From NCBI GenBank assembly GCA_022561355.1, contig JADFRJ010000164.1, positions 1 to 5,672 of the forward strand: DNA of 5,672 nt, given 5' to 3'. Made by a program: the position numbers and the translations under genes. The notes under the pieces are model-generated. The model was given only the letters and a program-made list of their open reading frames with translations, was not told where the DNA came from and made no database searches. Below, one piece after another: positions 1-5,672 of the stretch (positions within the stretch are counted from its first letter, which is position 1; each line of letters starts with the position of its first letter). Source of the DNA: Chloroflexota bacterium. GTDB lineage: Bacteria; Chloroflexota; Dehalococcoidia; DSTF01; RBG-16-68-14.

Positions 1-2
1 TC

Positions 3-401
3 GTCCTAGGTTTCGGCGCTGTCCTGTTCGACGAAAGGTCGTTTACCGTCATCCTGCCTCTCGCCGCGTTGGGAGGCGACAACATGCTGAGCTTCAGCAT
101 ATTGGTGGATGCCACCGGCTTCGGCACCACCGACTGTCTGCCGGACAACGGCTCGATCAGCTGTGGCGTCAGCTCCTGCGCCTTCTCTCCGTTCCGCAAC
201 GGTGACGTCAGCTGCAATCGCACGACGGACAGTATCGACGCTGCGCTAGTCTTGCAGTTCACGGCGGGCCTCCTTGGCTCGCTGGACTGCCAAGATGCTG
301 CTGACGTGAACGGCGACCTCGAAGTCACCAGCGTGGACGCGGCACTCATCCTCCAGTTCACGGCGGGACTGGTCGAAGAGCTCCCAGTTCCGCAACGGTG
401 A
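3..401 (+). CDS. 3' end of secreted protein with C-terminal dockerin-like repeats (5' truncated by window)
   Basis: The frame is open from base 3 with no stop, so the true start lies outside the window; a TTG at 69 is not a credible start because coding-like sequence continues upstream of it. The first ~60 residues are beta-rich with a Cys pair (DCLPDNGSISC), probably the end of an extracellular domain. Two dockerin type I-like loops follow. Loop 1 (204..239) reads DVSCNRTTDSID and is degenerate at the usual Asp/Gly positions. Loop 2 (303..338) reads DVNGDLEVTSVD and is closer to the DxNxDGxxxxxD consensus. Each is followed by a helix of the form DAAL(V/I)LQFTAGL. Such pairs bind Ca2+ and in cellulosomes dock to cohesins; in non-cellulolytic bacteria the partner is usually unknown. 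The protein ends 18 residues after the second helix begins, at TGA 399..401. The dockerin identity is good; the function of the whole protein is unknown. Confidence 0.75.
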   Translation, partial: VLGFGAVLFDERSFTVILPLAALGGDNMLSFSILVDATGFGTTDCLPDNGSISCGVSSCAFSPFRNGDVSCNRTTDSIDAALVLQFTAGLLGSLDCQDAADVNGDLEVTSVDAALILQFTAGLVEELPVPQR

Positions 402-428
402 CGCCAACTGCAATCGCGCGACGAACAA
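387..428 (+). repeat. Out-of-frame relic copy of dockerin loop 1
   Basis: Bases 387..428 repeat bases 191..232 at an offset of 196 bases. The first 17 bases are identical (gttccgcaacggtgacg). Of the 41 bases from the ttc on, 36 match and all five differences are transitions. An offset of 196 is 65 codons plus one base, so the second copy sits one frame off: the preceding gene reads through its start as PVPQR and stops inside it. Read in its own frame (388 onward) it gives FRNGDANCNRAT, the same phrase as FRNGDVSCNRTT upstream, and stays open to TGA 499..501, but past about 428 the resemblance to a dockerin helix is lost. It is best read as a decayed extra repeat unit. Confidence 0.75.
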
Positions 429-509
429 CGCGTTTGTGACGCTGTCCTTCAATGCTAACGTGCGGGTTAGCTTGGCCAATGCTTCGCATGGGCTGGGCTG
501 ACCGAAGGC

Positions 510-522
510 AGGCGGCTCGCCT
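510..522. terminator. Weak hairpin between convergent genes
   Basis: AGGCG, a three-base loop (gct) and CGCCT form a short perfect stem between the dockerin gene (ending 401) and the minus-strand membrane-protein gene (ending 538). The position suits a bidirectional terminator, but the stem is only 5 bp and no T-tract follows on either strand, so the call is weak. The rest of 429..537 holds nothing else I can identify. Confidence 0.2.
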
Positions 523-537
523 ACGGCGCGCGACCGG

Positions 538-738
538 TCAGCCGTCGTCGCGTTCGCCCTGCCCCCATGGCACGCCCCACTGGAGCACGAAGATGATGTA
601 GCCAAGGATCGTGATGAACTCGAAGGCCGTGGTGGCGAAGTGGCCGCCGAGCCTGCCGGCCGCCCAGCCGCCGACGAGCAGGTCCACTATGACGAGACCG
701 AACACGGCGAGATGCATTGTTAGCGACATCGCCGCCAT
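538..738 (-). CDS. Small two-helix membrane protein, unknown function
   Basis: A 66-residue reading from ATG 738 to TGA at 540..538. Two hydrophobic stretches, about residues 9-26 (HLAVFGLVIVDLLVGGW) and 36-53 (TTAFEFITILGYIIFVLQ), predict two transmembrane helices joined by a short Gly/Arg loop; the tail is WGVPWGQGERDDG, polar and acidic. Codon third positions are strongly G/C (runs such as TTC ATC ACG ATC CTT GGC TAC ATC ATC TTC GTG CTC), unlike a chance antisense frame, so this is probably a real gene. The start is uncertain: ATGs at 738, 729 and 717 and a TTG at 765 are all in frame, and none has a clear Shine-Dalgarno sequence. It is divergent from glpK, with 85 bases between the two starts. 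I do not recognise a family. Confidence 0.6.
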   Translation of the reverse strand: MAAMSLTMHLAVFGLVIVDLLVGGWAAGRLGGHFATTAFEFITILGYIIFVLQWGVPWGQGERDDG

Positions 739-808
739 GCTAGCGAGGCTCGTGCTGGCGCTCAAGGACGCTGGCGCCTAAAGAGGTGTCGGTTGCAAGG
801 CACCACCG

Positions 809-817
809 TGATAGAAT
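809..817 (+). promoter_or_regulatory. Extended -10 promoter for glpK, probably leaderless
   Basis: TGaTAGAAT is an extended -10 element (TGn plus a hexamer matching TATAAT at five of six bases). The hexamer ends at 817, so the expected transcription start about 6-7 bases on falls at or next to the A of the glpK ATG at 824. No good -35 is visible, which an extended -10 can tolerate. No Shine-Dalgarno lies within 20 bases of the ATG; the nearest AAGG is at 797..800. A leaderless mRNA is therefore the simplest reading. Confidence 0.45.
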
Positions 818-823
818 CGCCCC

Positions 824-2314
<1,491 letters not shown>

Positions 2315-2315
2315 G

Positions 2316-2321
2316 AAAGGA
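2316..2321 (+). promoter_or_regulatory. Ribosome binding site that sets the SDR start
   Basis: AAAGGA ends 9 bases before ATG 2331, just past the glpK stop (2312..2314). It favours 2331 over the in-frame ATG 2307, which overlaps the end of glpK by 8 bases and has only a distant AAAGG (2291..2295). Starting at 2331 gives MERLKGSVAIVTG, the normal SDR N-terminus. Confidence 0.6.
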
Positions 2322-2330
2322 AGCGACTCT

Positions 2331-3083
2331 ATGGAGCGACTCAAGGGAAGCGTCGCCATCGTGACCGGCGCGGCGCACGGGATCGGGCGCGCGTTCTGTT
2401 TCGGCCTCGCGGCGGAGGGGGCCAGCCTGTTAGCGGCTGACGTACAAGACGACAAGACGAAGGCCGTGGTGGACGAGATTACGCGGTCTGGCGGCAAAGC
2501 GATCGCTGTCCATACGGACGTATCGAGCCTGGAGTCGACGGAGGCGATGGCGCAGGCGGCCCTGGAACGCTTCGGGCAGATCGACATCCTGGTTACCTGC
2601 GCGGCGATCTACGCGACGCTGGAACGCAAAGACTTCGTGGACATCCCGCTGGAGGAGTGGAACAGGGTGCTGGCCGTCAACCTGACCGGCGCTCAGCTCT
2701 CCGCTCGCGCGGTCCTGCCGAGCATGAAGGAGCGAGGCTCTGGCTGCATCGTGAACATGGGCTCCGTGAACGCCTACATCGCTCCCGCCGGGCGGGCGCA
2801 CTACAGCGCGGGCAAGGCAGCCCTGGAGAACCTGACGAAGACGCTGGCACGCGAGATGGGGCCGTTCGGGATCAGGGTGAACGCGCTGTCGCCGGGGCTC
2901 GTCGAGCACGAGGGCACGATCGTGCCTCAGGAACGCTACGATCGCCAGGCGAGCGAGCGAGCGCTACGCCGGGAGATGACGCCTGAGGACTTGATCGGGC
3001 CGCTCGTATTCCTCTGCTCCGACGACGCAAGGATGGTCACGGGGCACAGCCTTGTCGTGGACGGAGGGCAGATTTTCCGGTAA
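2331..3083 (+). CDS. Classical short-chain dehydrogenase/reductase (SDR), substrate unknown
   Basis: 250 residues, the normal length of a classical SDR: an NAD(P)-dependent soluble Rossmann-fold oxidoreductase, usually a tetramer. The cofactor motif TGAAHGIG is at 12-19. Asp37 (AADVQ), at the end of the second strand, favours NAD(H) over NADP(H). TDV (62-64) contacts adenine. Catalytic residues are Asn117 (AVNLTG), Ser145 (MGSVNAY), Tyr158 and Lys162 (YSAGK), with the usual 13-residue Ser-Tyr spacing; NALSPG (184-189) and a C-terminal TGHSLVVDGG follow. The strand-4 motif, normally NNAG, is TCAA (89-92), so both Asn are replaced. The gene follows glpK by 16 bases and is probably co-transcribed. 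A role with a polyol or other alcohol would fit that context, but it is only a guess, since SDRs of this type act on sugars, steroids, acyl chains and more. It ends in TAA at the expected length. An ATG at 2307 is a less likely alternative start. Confidence 0.93.
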   Translation: MERLKGSVAIVTGAAHGIGRAFCFGLAAEGASLLAADVQDDKTKAVVDEITRSGGKAIAVHTDVSSLESTEAMAQAALERFGQIDILVTCAAIYATLERKDFVDIPLEEWNRVLAVNLTGAQLSARAVLPSMKERGSGCIVNMGSVNAYIAPAGRAHYSAGKAALENLTKTLAREMGPFGIRVNALSPGLVEHEGTIVPQERYDRQASERALRREMTPEDLIGPLVFLCSDDARMVTGHSLVVDGGQIFR

Positions 3084-3117
3084 GGGCGGGCGGTAGAGCT
3101 GGCAGCGAGGGCTGGGG

Positions 3118-3603
3118 TCAGGCTTCCGAGGTCTGGCCGTTCCGCTCCAGGACGAGAATCGCCAGGATCCCGTACGTGGCCACGTCGATCACGGCGTTCC
3201 ATGCCTGTGTCATGGCGGCCTCCACCGGCCCGATGGAGCTAGCCGGCATCGTGTCGTAGGGCAGCGGCAGCAGGTCCATCGCCACGTGGCTGGCGACGAG
3301 CACGGTCGCCAGCGCGGCCGGCTTCCCCACCTCCCGCGCCTTGGGGCGCCGTCCGCGGAGCAAGGAGAACCCGGCAACGGCGGCGCCGGTGGCCGCTCCC
3401 ACGATCAGCGGGAAGATGGGTTTGTGCGTGATCACCTCGTGGTGGAGGGAGCGGACATCGCCGTTCTGAACGTAGCCGGCCAGGAAGTCGACGTCCGGCA
3501 GGCTCGCGGCGCCCATCGCGAGCGCGAAGGCGCCACGCGACTCGAGGCCGGCAGCGCGCGCCAGCGCGTAGCCTATGATGCTGTGTCCAAGCGGTGTTGC
3601 CAT
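3118..3603 (-). CDS. Membrane-bound metal-dependent hydrolase, DUF457/YdjM-like
   Basis: 161 residues from ATG 3603, chosen because MATPLGHSIIGYALA is the family N-terminus; an in-frame upstream extension to 3705 would overlap the lipoprotein gene and gives no family-like sequence. Polar metal-ligand candidates recur as in this family: His7 in GHSIIGYA, Asp37 and Asp39 in SLPDVDF, His54/His55/His60 in LHHEVITHKP, and His106/Asp110 in ASHVAMDLL. Hydrophobic segments at about 24-44, 62-82, 95-115 and 137-152 predict an integral membrane protein. E. coli YdjM is a LexA-regulated member; the reaction of this family is not well defined. The gene is second in an apparent operon, 13 bases after the lipoprotein stop, with only a weak GAG before the ATG, so translational coupling is plausible. 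It converges with the SDR gene, leaving 34 bases between stops. Confidence 0.8.
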   Translation of the reverse strand: MATPLGHSIIGYALARAAGLESRGAFALAMGAASLPDVDFLAGYVQNGDVRSLHHEVITHKPIFPLIVGAATGAAVAGFSLLRGRRPKAREVGKPAALATVLVASHVAMDLLPLPYDTMPASSIGPVEAAMTQAWNAVIDVATYGILAILVLERNGQTSEA

Positions 3604-3616
3604 AATTGTCTCGCGA

Positions 3617-4147
3617 TTAGGCGGGCCCTTGCTCCTCACGCTCAATGACCAGGGCGCTGCCGTCCCAGATGTAGTATCGGTGCAGCAGCTGGCTCGGCAC
3701 CCCAACGTCGCCGGGAGCGCGCACGCCCTCCGTGGTCTTCAACTGGCCATTTTCGATCGTAGCCAGGATGCTGGTTTCGGTCGTTGCTCTCAACAGCTCC
3801 TCTATTTCATCGTCGGCATTGTAGCCGAATACGAAGATGGCGAAGTCGCCGCCTTCCCCTCCGGACGAGACTGACACGATCGCCTCGTCCGCACCCGATC
3901 CGGTCAGGTCCGCATACATATTCCGGCTCGGGTCGACGACTCCACCGGTGGCCGCGAGAAACTCGCTCAGCCCCGGCTGTCCGGCCAGCTCCTCCAGCCG
4001 GATGTCCGGCGTCTCTGCCGGAGCGACCGTCGCGGTGGCCTGAGGCTGCCCGGTCGCTGTCGCTTCGCCGCCGTCTGAATCGCCGTTGCAGCCGGCCAGC
4101 AGGGCCAGCAGCGCGACGAACAGCAGCATCCGGCTCAGTCCGAGCAT
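3617..4147 (-). CDS. Predicted lipoprotein with low-complexity tether, unknown function
   Basis: 176 residues. The N-terminus has a short charged start, a hydrophobic run and a lipobox LLAGC with Cys20 as the lipidation site, so the protein should be exported and anchored to the membrane. Residues 21-48 are rich in Thr, Ala, Gly and Pro (ATATGQPQATATVAPAETP), a flexible tether. The globular part includes DLTGSGADEAIVSVSSGG (80-97) then FAIFVFGY (103-109), a pattern seen in extracytoplasmic proteins with an acidic, FG-GAP/VCBS-like loop, and ends with YYIWDGSALVIEREEQ. No catalytic motif is visible. ATG 4147 is preferred because GAGAGG (4157..4152) lies 4 bases upstream; Met7 is an alternative that would still keep the lipobox. 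It is the first gene of the probable two-gene envelope operon with the DUF457 protein, and ends in TAA. Lipoprotein status is well supported; its function is unknown. Confidence 0.85.
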   Translation of the reverse strand: MLGLSRMLLFVALLALLAGCNGDSDGGEATATGQPQATATVAPAETPDIRLEELAGQPGLSEFLAATGGVVDPSRNMYADLTGSGADEAIVSVSSGGEGGDFAIFVFGYNADDEIEELLRATTETSILATIENGQLKTTEGVRAPGDVGVPSQLLHRYYIWDGSALVIEREEQGPA

Positions 4148-4151
4148 CCTG

Positions 4152-4177
4152 CCTCTCAGTTGCGGTTGGTACTACCA
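4152..4177 (-). promoter_or_regulatory. Candidate -10 and ribosome binding site for the lipoprotein gene
   Basis: On the minus strand TGGTAGTAC (4177..4169) resembles an extended -10, although its hexamer TAGTAC matches TATAAT at only three positions. A start about 6-7 bases on would give a leader of about 14 bases that contains GAGAGG (4157..4152), 4 bases before ATG 4147. A rival -10, TATAGT at 4237..4232, matches better (five of six) but would leave an ~80-base leader. Neither has a recognisable -35. Confidence 0.3.
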
Positions 4178-4329
4178 GTGGCAACACCGGCAGTTCACCC
4201 ACCCGACATAACGCGCCACCTGCGCCAAACCACTATACAGCATGAGTTACGGGCCTCGCCACAGCGGCATAAGGCTGCGTATTTGGGCCACGAACGCAGG
4301 CCCGAGCCCCTGTGCCCTAGCCGCTTAGA

Positions 4330-4354
4330 GAACTCCGTGTGATCGCGGGAGTTC
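4330..4354. promoter_or_regulatory. 7-bp inverted repeat in the divergent intergenic region
   Basis: GAACTCC (4330..4336) and GGAGTTC (4348..4354) are perfect reverse complements separated by 11 bases. The element lies 35 bases upstream of the candidate promoter of the downstream gene. It could be a two-fold operator or a weak hairpin; no T-tract follows. The rest of 4148..4421 holds the candidate promoters described separately and no gene I can support; the 60-codon open frame at 4160 lacks a start signal and protein-like character. Confidence 0.3.
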
Positions 4355-4388
4355 GGGCCCAACGGTGCGCCTCTTGGATCCATCGGTG

Positions 4389-4416
4389 TGCTAGACTCAC
4401 GAGCACAGAAAGGCGG
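4389..4416 (+). promoter_or_regulatory. Extended -10 and ribosome binding site for the dockerin/beta-module gene
   Basis: TGcTAGACT (4389..4397) is an extended -10 (hexamer four of six against TATAAT, with TA at the start and T at the end). The expected start is near 4404, giving an ~18-base leader. AGGCGG (4411..4416), one base from AGGAGG, lies 5 bases before ATG 4422. No convincing -35 is seen. The presence of both elements argues that the gene is, or recently was, expressed. Confidence 0.4.
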
Positions 4417-4421
4417 CCAAC

Positions 4422-4703
4422 ATGAAGGCGTCAATTCTTTCCGGTATCGCGTTCGCTATCGTCGCGCTAGCTCTGGTGGCTCTACCTGCCGATGTTGGCC
4501 CCGGCCGAGCAGAGCCAGACAGTGTGAGCGCTGGAAACTCTCTTCCTGGCGACGTCAACTGCGACGGGGCAGTGAATTCAAGAGATGCCTTGTGGGTGCT
4601 TTGGTTCGGCGCTGGCCTCCTAGGCGTTCTGCCTTGCGCCGAGCATGGTGATGTCAACGGAGACGGCACCATCAGTCCTCTAGACGCCGCCCTCATCCTG
4701 TAA
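4422..4703 (+). CDS. Signal peptide plus dockerin-like pair: translated 5' part of a split gene
   Basis: This is the product made if the TAA at 4701 is obeyed: 93 residues. Residues 1-30 are a Sec signal peptide (Lys2, hydrophobic 5-22, likely cleavage after GRA at 30). Dockerin loop 1 is DVNCDGAVNSRD (44-55) and loop 2 is DVNGDGTISPLD (77-88); both keep the Asp/Asn/Asp-Gly calcium-ligand pattern. The first is followed by the helix DALWVLWFGAGLL. The second helix stops at AALIL where relatives continue as Q-F-x-A-G-L-L. The start is supported by AGGCGG 5 bases upstream. A secreted dockerin with half of its second helix missing would probably not fold normally. Confidence 0.6.
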   Translation: MKASILSGIAFAIVALALVALPADVGPGRAEPDSVSAGNSLPGDVNCDGAVNSRDALWVLWFGAGLLGVLPCAEHGDVNGDGTISPLDAALIL

Positions 4704-4862
4704 TTTGATGCGGGCCTACTGAACGCCCTGGGTCCTTCGCAGCCCCCAACATCAACGCCAACGCTGGTACCAACTAACACGGCTTTGCCTCCCATCACAC
4801 CATTGCCTCCGACGGCGACACCGTTCACGCCGACGGATACGCCTGTTCCGGCGGCTGAGCTT

Positions 4863-5465
4863 GACCTCTCGGGAACATGGGATGCTCACTACTCCCTCTC
4901 GTGCGCGGCGGTCTTCGAACAGAAGGCGGCCGTACTCTCTGCGGCGGTCAACTGCGGAGCTTTGGCGGCCGGTACGCTGAATGGGTCGGTCGATACGGCT
5001 GCCGGCGTCTTCTCTCTCTCTGGCCAGCTCGGCGCGATGACGGTAGGGCTCGAAGGGCTGATCGTCGATGACGATTCATTAGGCGGCACCTACTCGGCGG
5101 TTCCGTTGACCGAGGCGGGGACATTCGTGGCTGTCCGTGTAGATTCAAACTCAGGGACGGAGTTGGACGGCGAATGGGTCCTCATGTTAGAGGACATCTT
5201 CTCGGATGGCTGCACCCTTGAAATCGAACACCTCGACGGGGACTTGACGACCAGATTGGACTGCGAGTCGCTCACTCCCGCCTCGGGCGTCACGCTAGAA
5301 GGCACGCTTGATGGCAGCGCGATTACGCTGTCGGGACCGTTCAGTCTTCTTGGCGCCAACACGCTGTTGTTGGAGGCGACTGTCTCCGAGGACGGAGATT
5401 CGATCGCAGGCACCTGGGAAATTTCGCCCCTTGGCCTATCAGGTGGCTTCACGGCTGCGCACCTG
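4863..5465 (+). repeat. Two tandem beta-rich modules with conserved C-X16-C
   Basis: Protein-level duplication within the split gene. Module 1 (4863..5138) begins LDLSGTW and module 2 (5163..5465) begins LDGEW; the matching cysteines are 103 residues apart. Shared features in order: (L)xGxW; Cys, sixteen residues, Cys (SC...NC and GC...DC); a short turn; TLNGSVD or TLEGTLD; a strand with LSG; a hydrophobic strand; VDDDSLGGTY or SEDGDSIAGTW; and a closing PL..(A/S)G(T/G)F.A strand. Alternating hydrophobic residues and Gly/Asp turns suggest a small beta-barrel or sandwich with one disulphide per module, suited to the outside of the cell. I cannot name a family; the SGTW opening only loosely recalls lipocalin-like barrels. 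Confidence 0.7.
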
Positions 5466-5568
5466 GCCGAAGGCGCGGGGAGTCTGCCACCGCCAGAGCT
5501 GTGGTGAGATGCGCGCTCGGTCAAAGGCGCAGTACCTCTTCTACGTTGAGCAGTTGAGTGTAACGTCG

Positions 5569-5590
5569 GCCTGGCGTCCTCTCCCCAGGC
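5569..5590 (+). terminator. Hairpin downstream of the dockerin/beta-module gene
   Basis: GCCTGG (5569..5574) pairs perfectly with CCAGGC (5585..5590) across a 10-base loop, 62 bases after the TGA at 5505..5507. There is no T-tract after it, so it is at best an atypical terminator. The remainder of 5508..5672 shows no gene I can support. Confidence 0.25.
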
Positions 5591-5672
5591 ACACCTGAGA
5601 AGACCGCTTAGCGCGGCATCGGGCTAGCCTTATCCTTCGCCCGCCAGGCGCCGCCGCAAGACCGCCGACGAC

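Larger units (their letters stand above)
4422..5507 (+). pseudogene. Secreted dockerin/beta-module protein gene interrupted by one in-frame TAA
   Basis: The frame starting at ATG 4422 is continuous to TGA 5505..5507 except for one TAA at 4701..4703 (codon 94 of 362, counting both stops). Downstream of it the same frame resumes at once with FDAGLL, exactly the missing end of the dockerin helix. There follow a Pro/Thr-rich linker (about 105-143, with TPTDTPVP near its end) and two beta-rich modules (about 148-239 and 248-348), ending PPPELW. The 3' part has no signal peptide and no ribosome binding site; the first possible start is a TTG at 4785 inside the linker, so it is not an independent gene. 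The intact form would be a ~360-residue exported protein with an N-terminal dockerin. TAA is a true stop in this genome, since the SDR and lipoprotein genes end in it at sensible lengths, so recoding is unlikely. A recent nonsense mutation or a sequencing/assembly error explains it best. Confidence 0.75.

Noticed and set aside
50..62. 13-base match catcctgcctctc, also at 4145..4157
   Set aside because: One 13-base coincidence is not surprising in a window this long, and the two sites have unrelated contexts (coding versus start-codon region).
246..605. 119-codon open frame on the minus strand
   Set aside because: It overlaps the dockerin gene antisense and part of the better-supported membrane-protein gene, and its translation is low-complexity and Arg/Ala/Ser-rich without any domain signature.
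3084..3117. Bidirectional terminator between the SDR and DUF457 genes
   Set aside because: In the 34 bases I find only a GCTG/CAGC pair around a single base and no T-tract, which is not a viable stem-loop.
4273..4302. Imperfect inverted repeat GGCTGCGT / ACGCAGGCC
   Set aside because: It needs a bulge and a 13-base loop, and has neither a T-tract nor a positional reason to be functional.
4701..4703. TAA as a recoded or readthrough codon
   Set aside because: TAA ends the SDR and lipoprotein genes at normal lengths, and TAA followed by T is not a known leaky context. A mutation or sequence error is simpler.
4785..5507. Independent gene starting at the TTG in the linker
   Set aside because: There is no ribosome binding site, no signal peptide, and the start falls inside a Pro/Thr linker that continues upstream in frame into a dockerin.
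5630..5672. Possible C-terminus of a minus-strand gene (ending in TAA 5632..5630)
   Set aside because: The codons look plausible (AVLRRRLAGEG) but only about 13 residues are in the window, too few to support a call.

Overview
This is a GC-rich bacterial window of chromosomal character. It has no sign of phage, insertion sequence, tRNA, rRNA or CRISPR. Three traits together suggest a member of the Chloroflexota, probably a Dehalococcoidia-like lineage: dockerin-type calcium-loop repeats of the 'DAALILQF.AGLL' style on secreted proteins, Pro/Thr-rich linkers, and a Thr/Ala-rich lipoprotein tether. This is inference from recognised style, not from a search.

Layout, left to right. (1) The 3' end of a secreted-protein gene with a C-terminal dockerin-like pair of loops (3..401, +), followed by an out-of-frame copy of its first loop. 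(2) A small two-helix membrane protein on the minus strand (538..738). (3) A probable two-gene unit on the plus strand: glycerol kinase glpK (824..2314), then 16 bases later a classical short-chain dehydrogenase/reductase (2331..3083). (4) A convergent minus-strand pair, transcribed lipoprotein first (4147..3617) and then a DUF457/YdjM-like membrane metal-dependent hydrolase (3603..3118). (5) A 274-base divergent intergenic region with promoter-like elements and one inverted repeat. (6) A plus-strand secreted-protein gene (4422..5507) with a signal peptide, an N-terminal dockerin-like pair, a Pro/Thr linker and two copies of a beta-rich module. It is split by one in-frame TAA at 4701..4703, inside the second dockerin repeat. 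(7) About 165 non-coding bases to the end.

The only clear metabolic function is glycerol phosphorylation by GlpK. The SDR's substrate cannot be read from the sequence, and no glycerol facilitator, glycerol-3-phosphate dehydrogenase or regulator is visible. The lipoprotein/hydrolase pair looks like an envelope operon. The most notable observations are at the two dockerin loci: one is split by a nonsense codon, and the other carries a frame-shifted relic repeat just past its stop. The duplicated C-X16-C module of the split gene is the least familiar protein element. I see no strong evidence of a wholly new multi-gene system.
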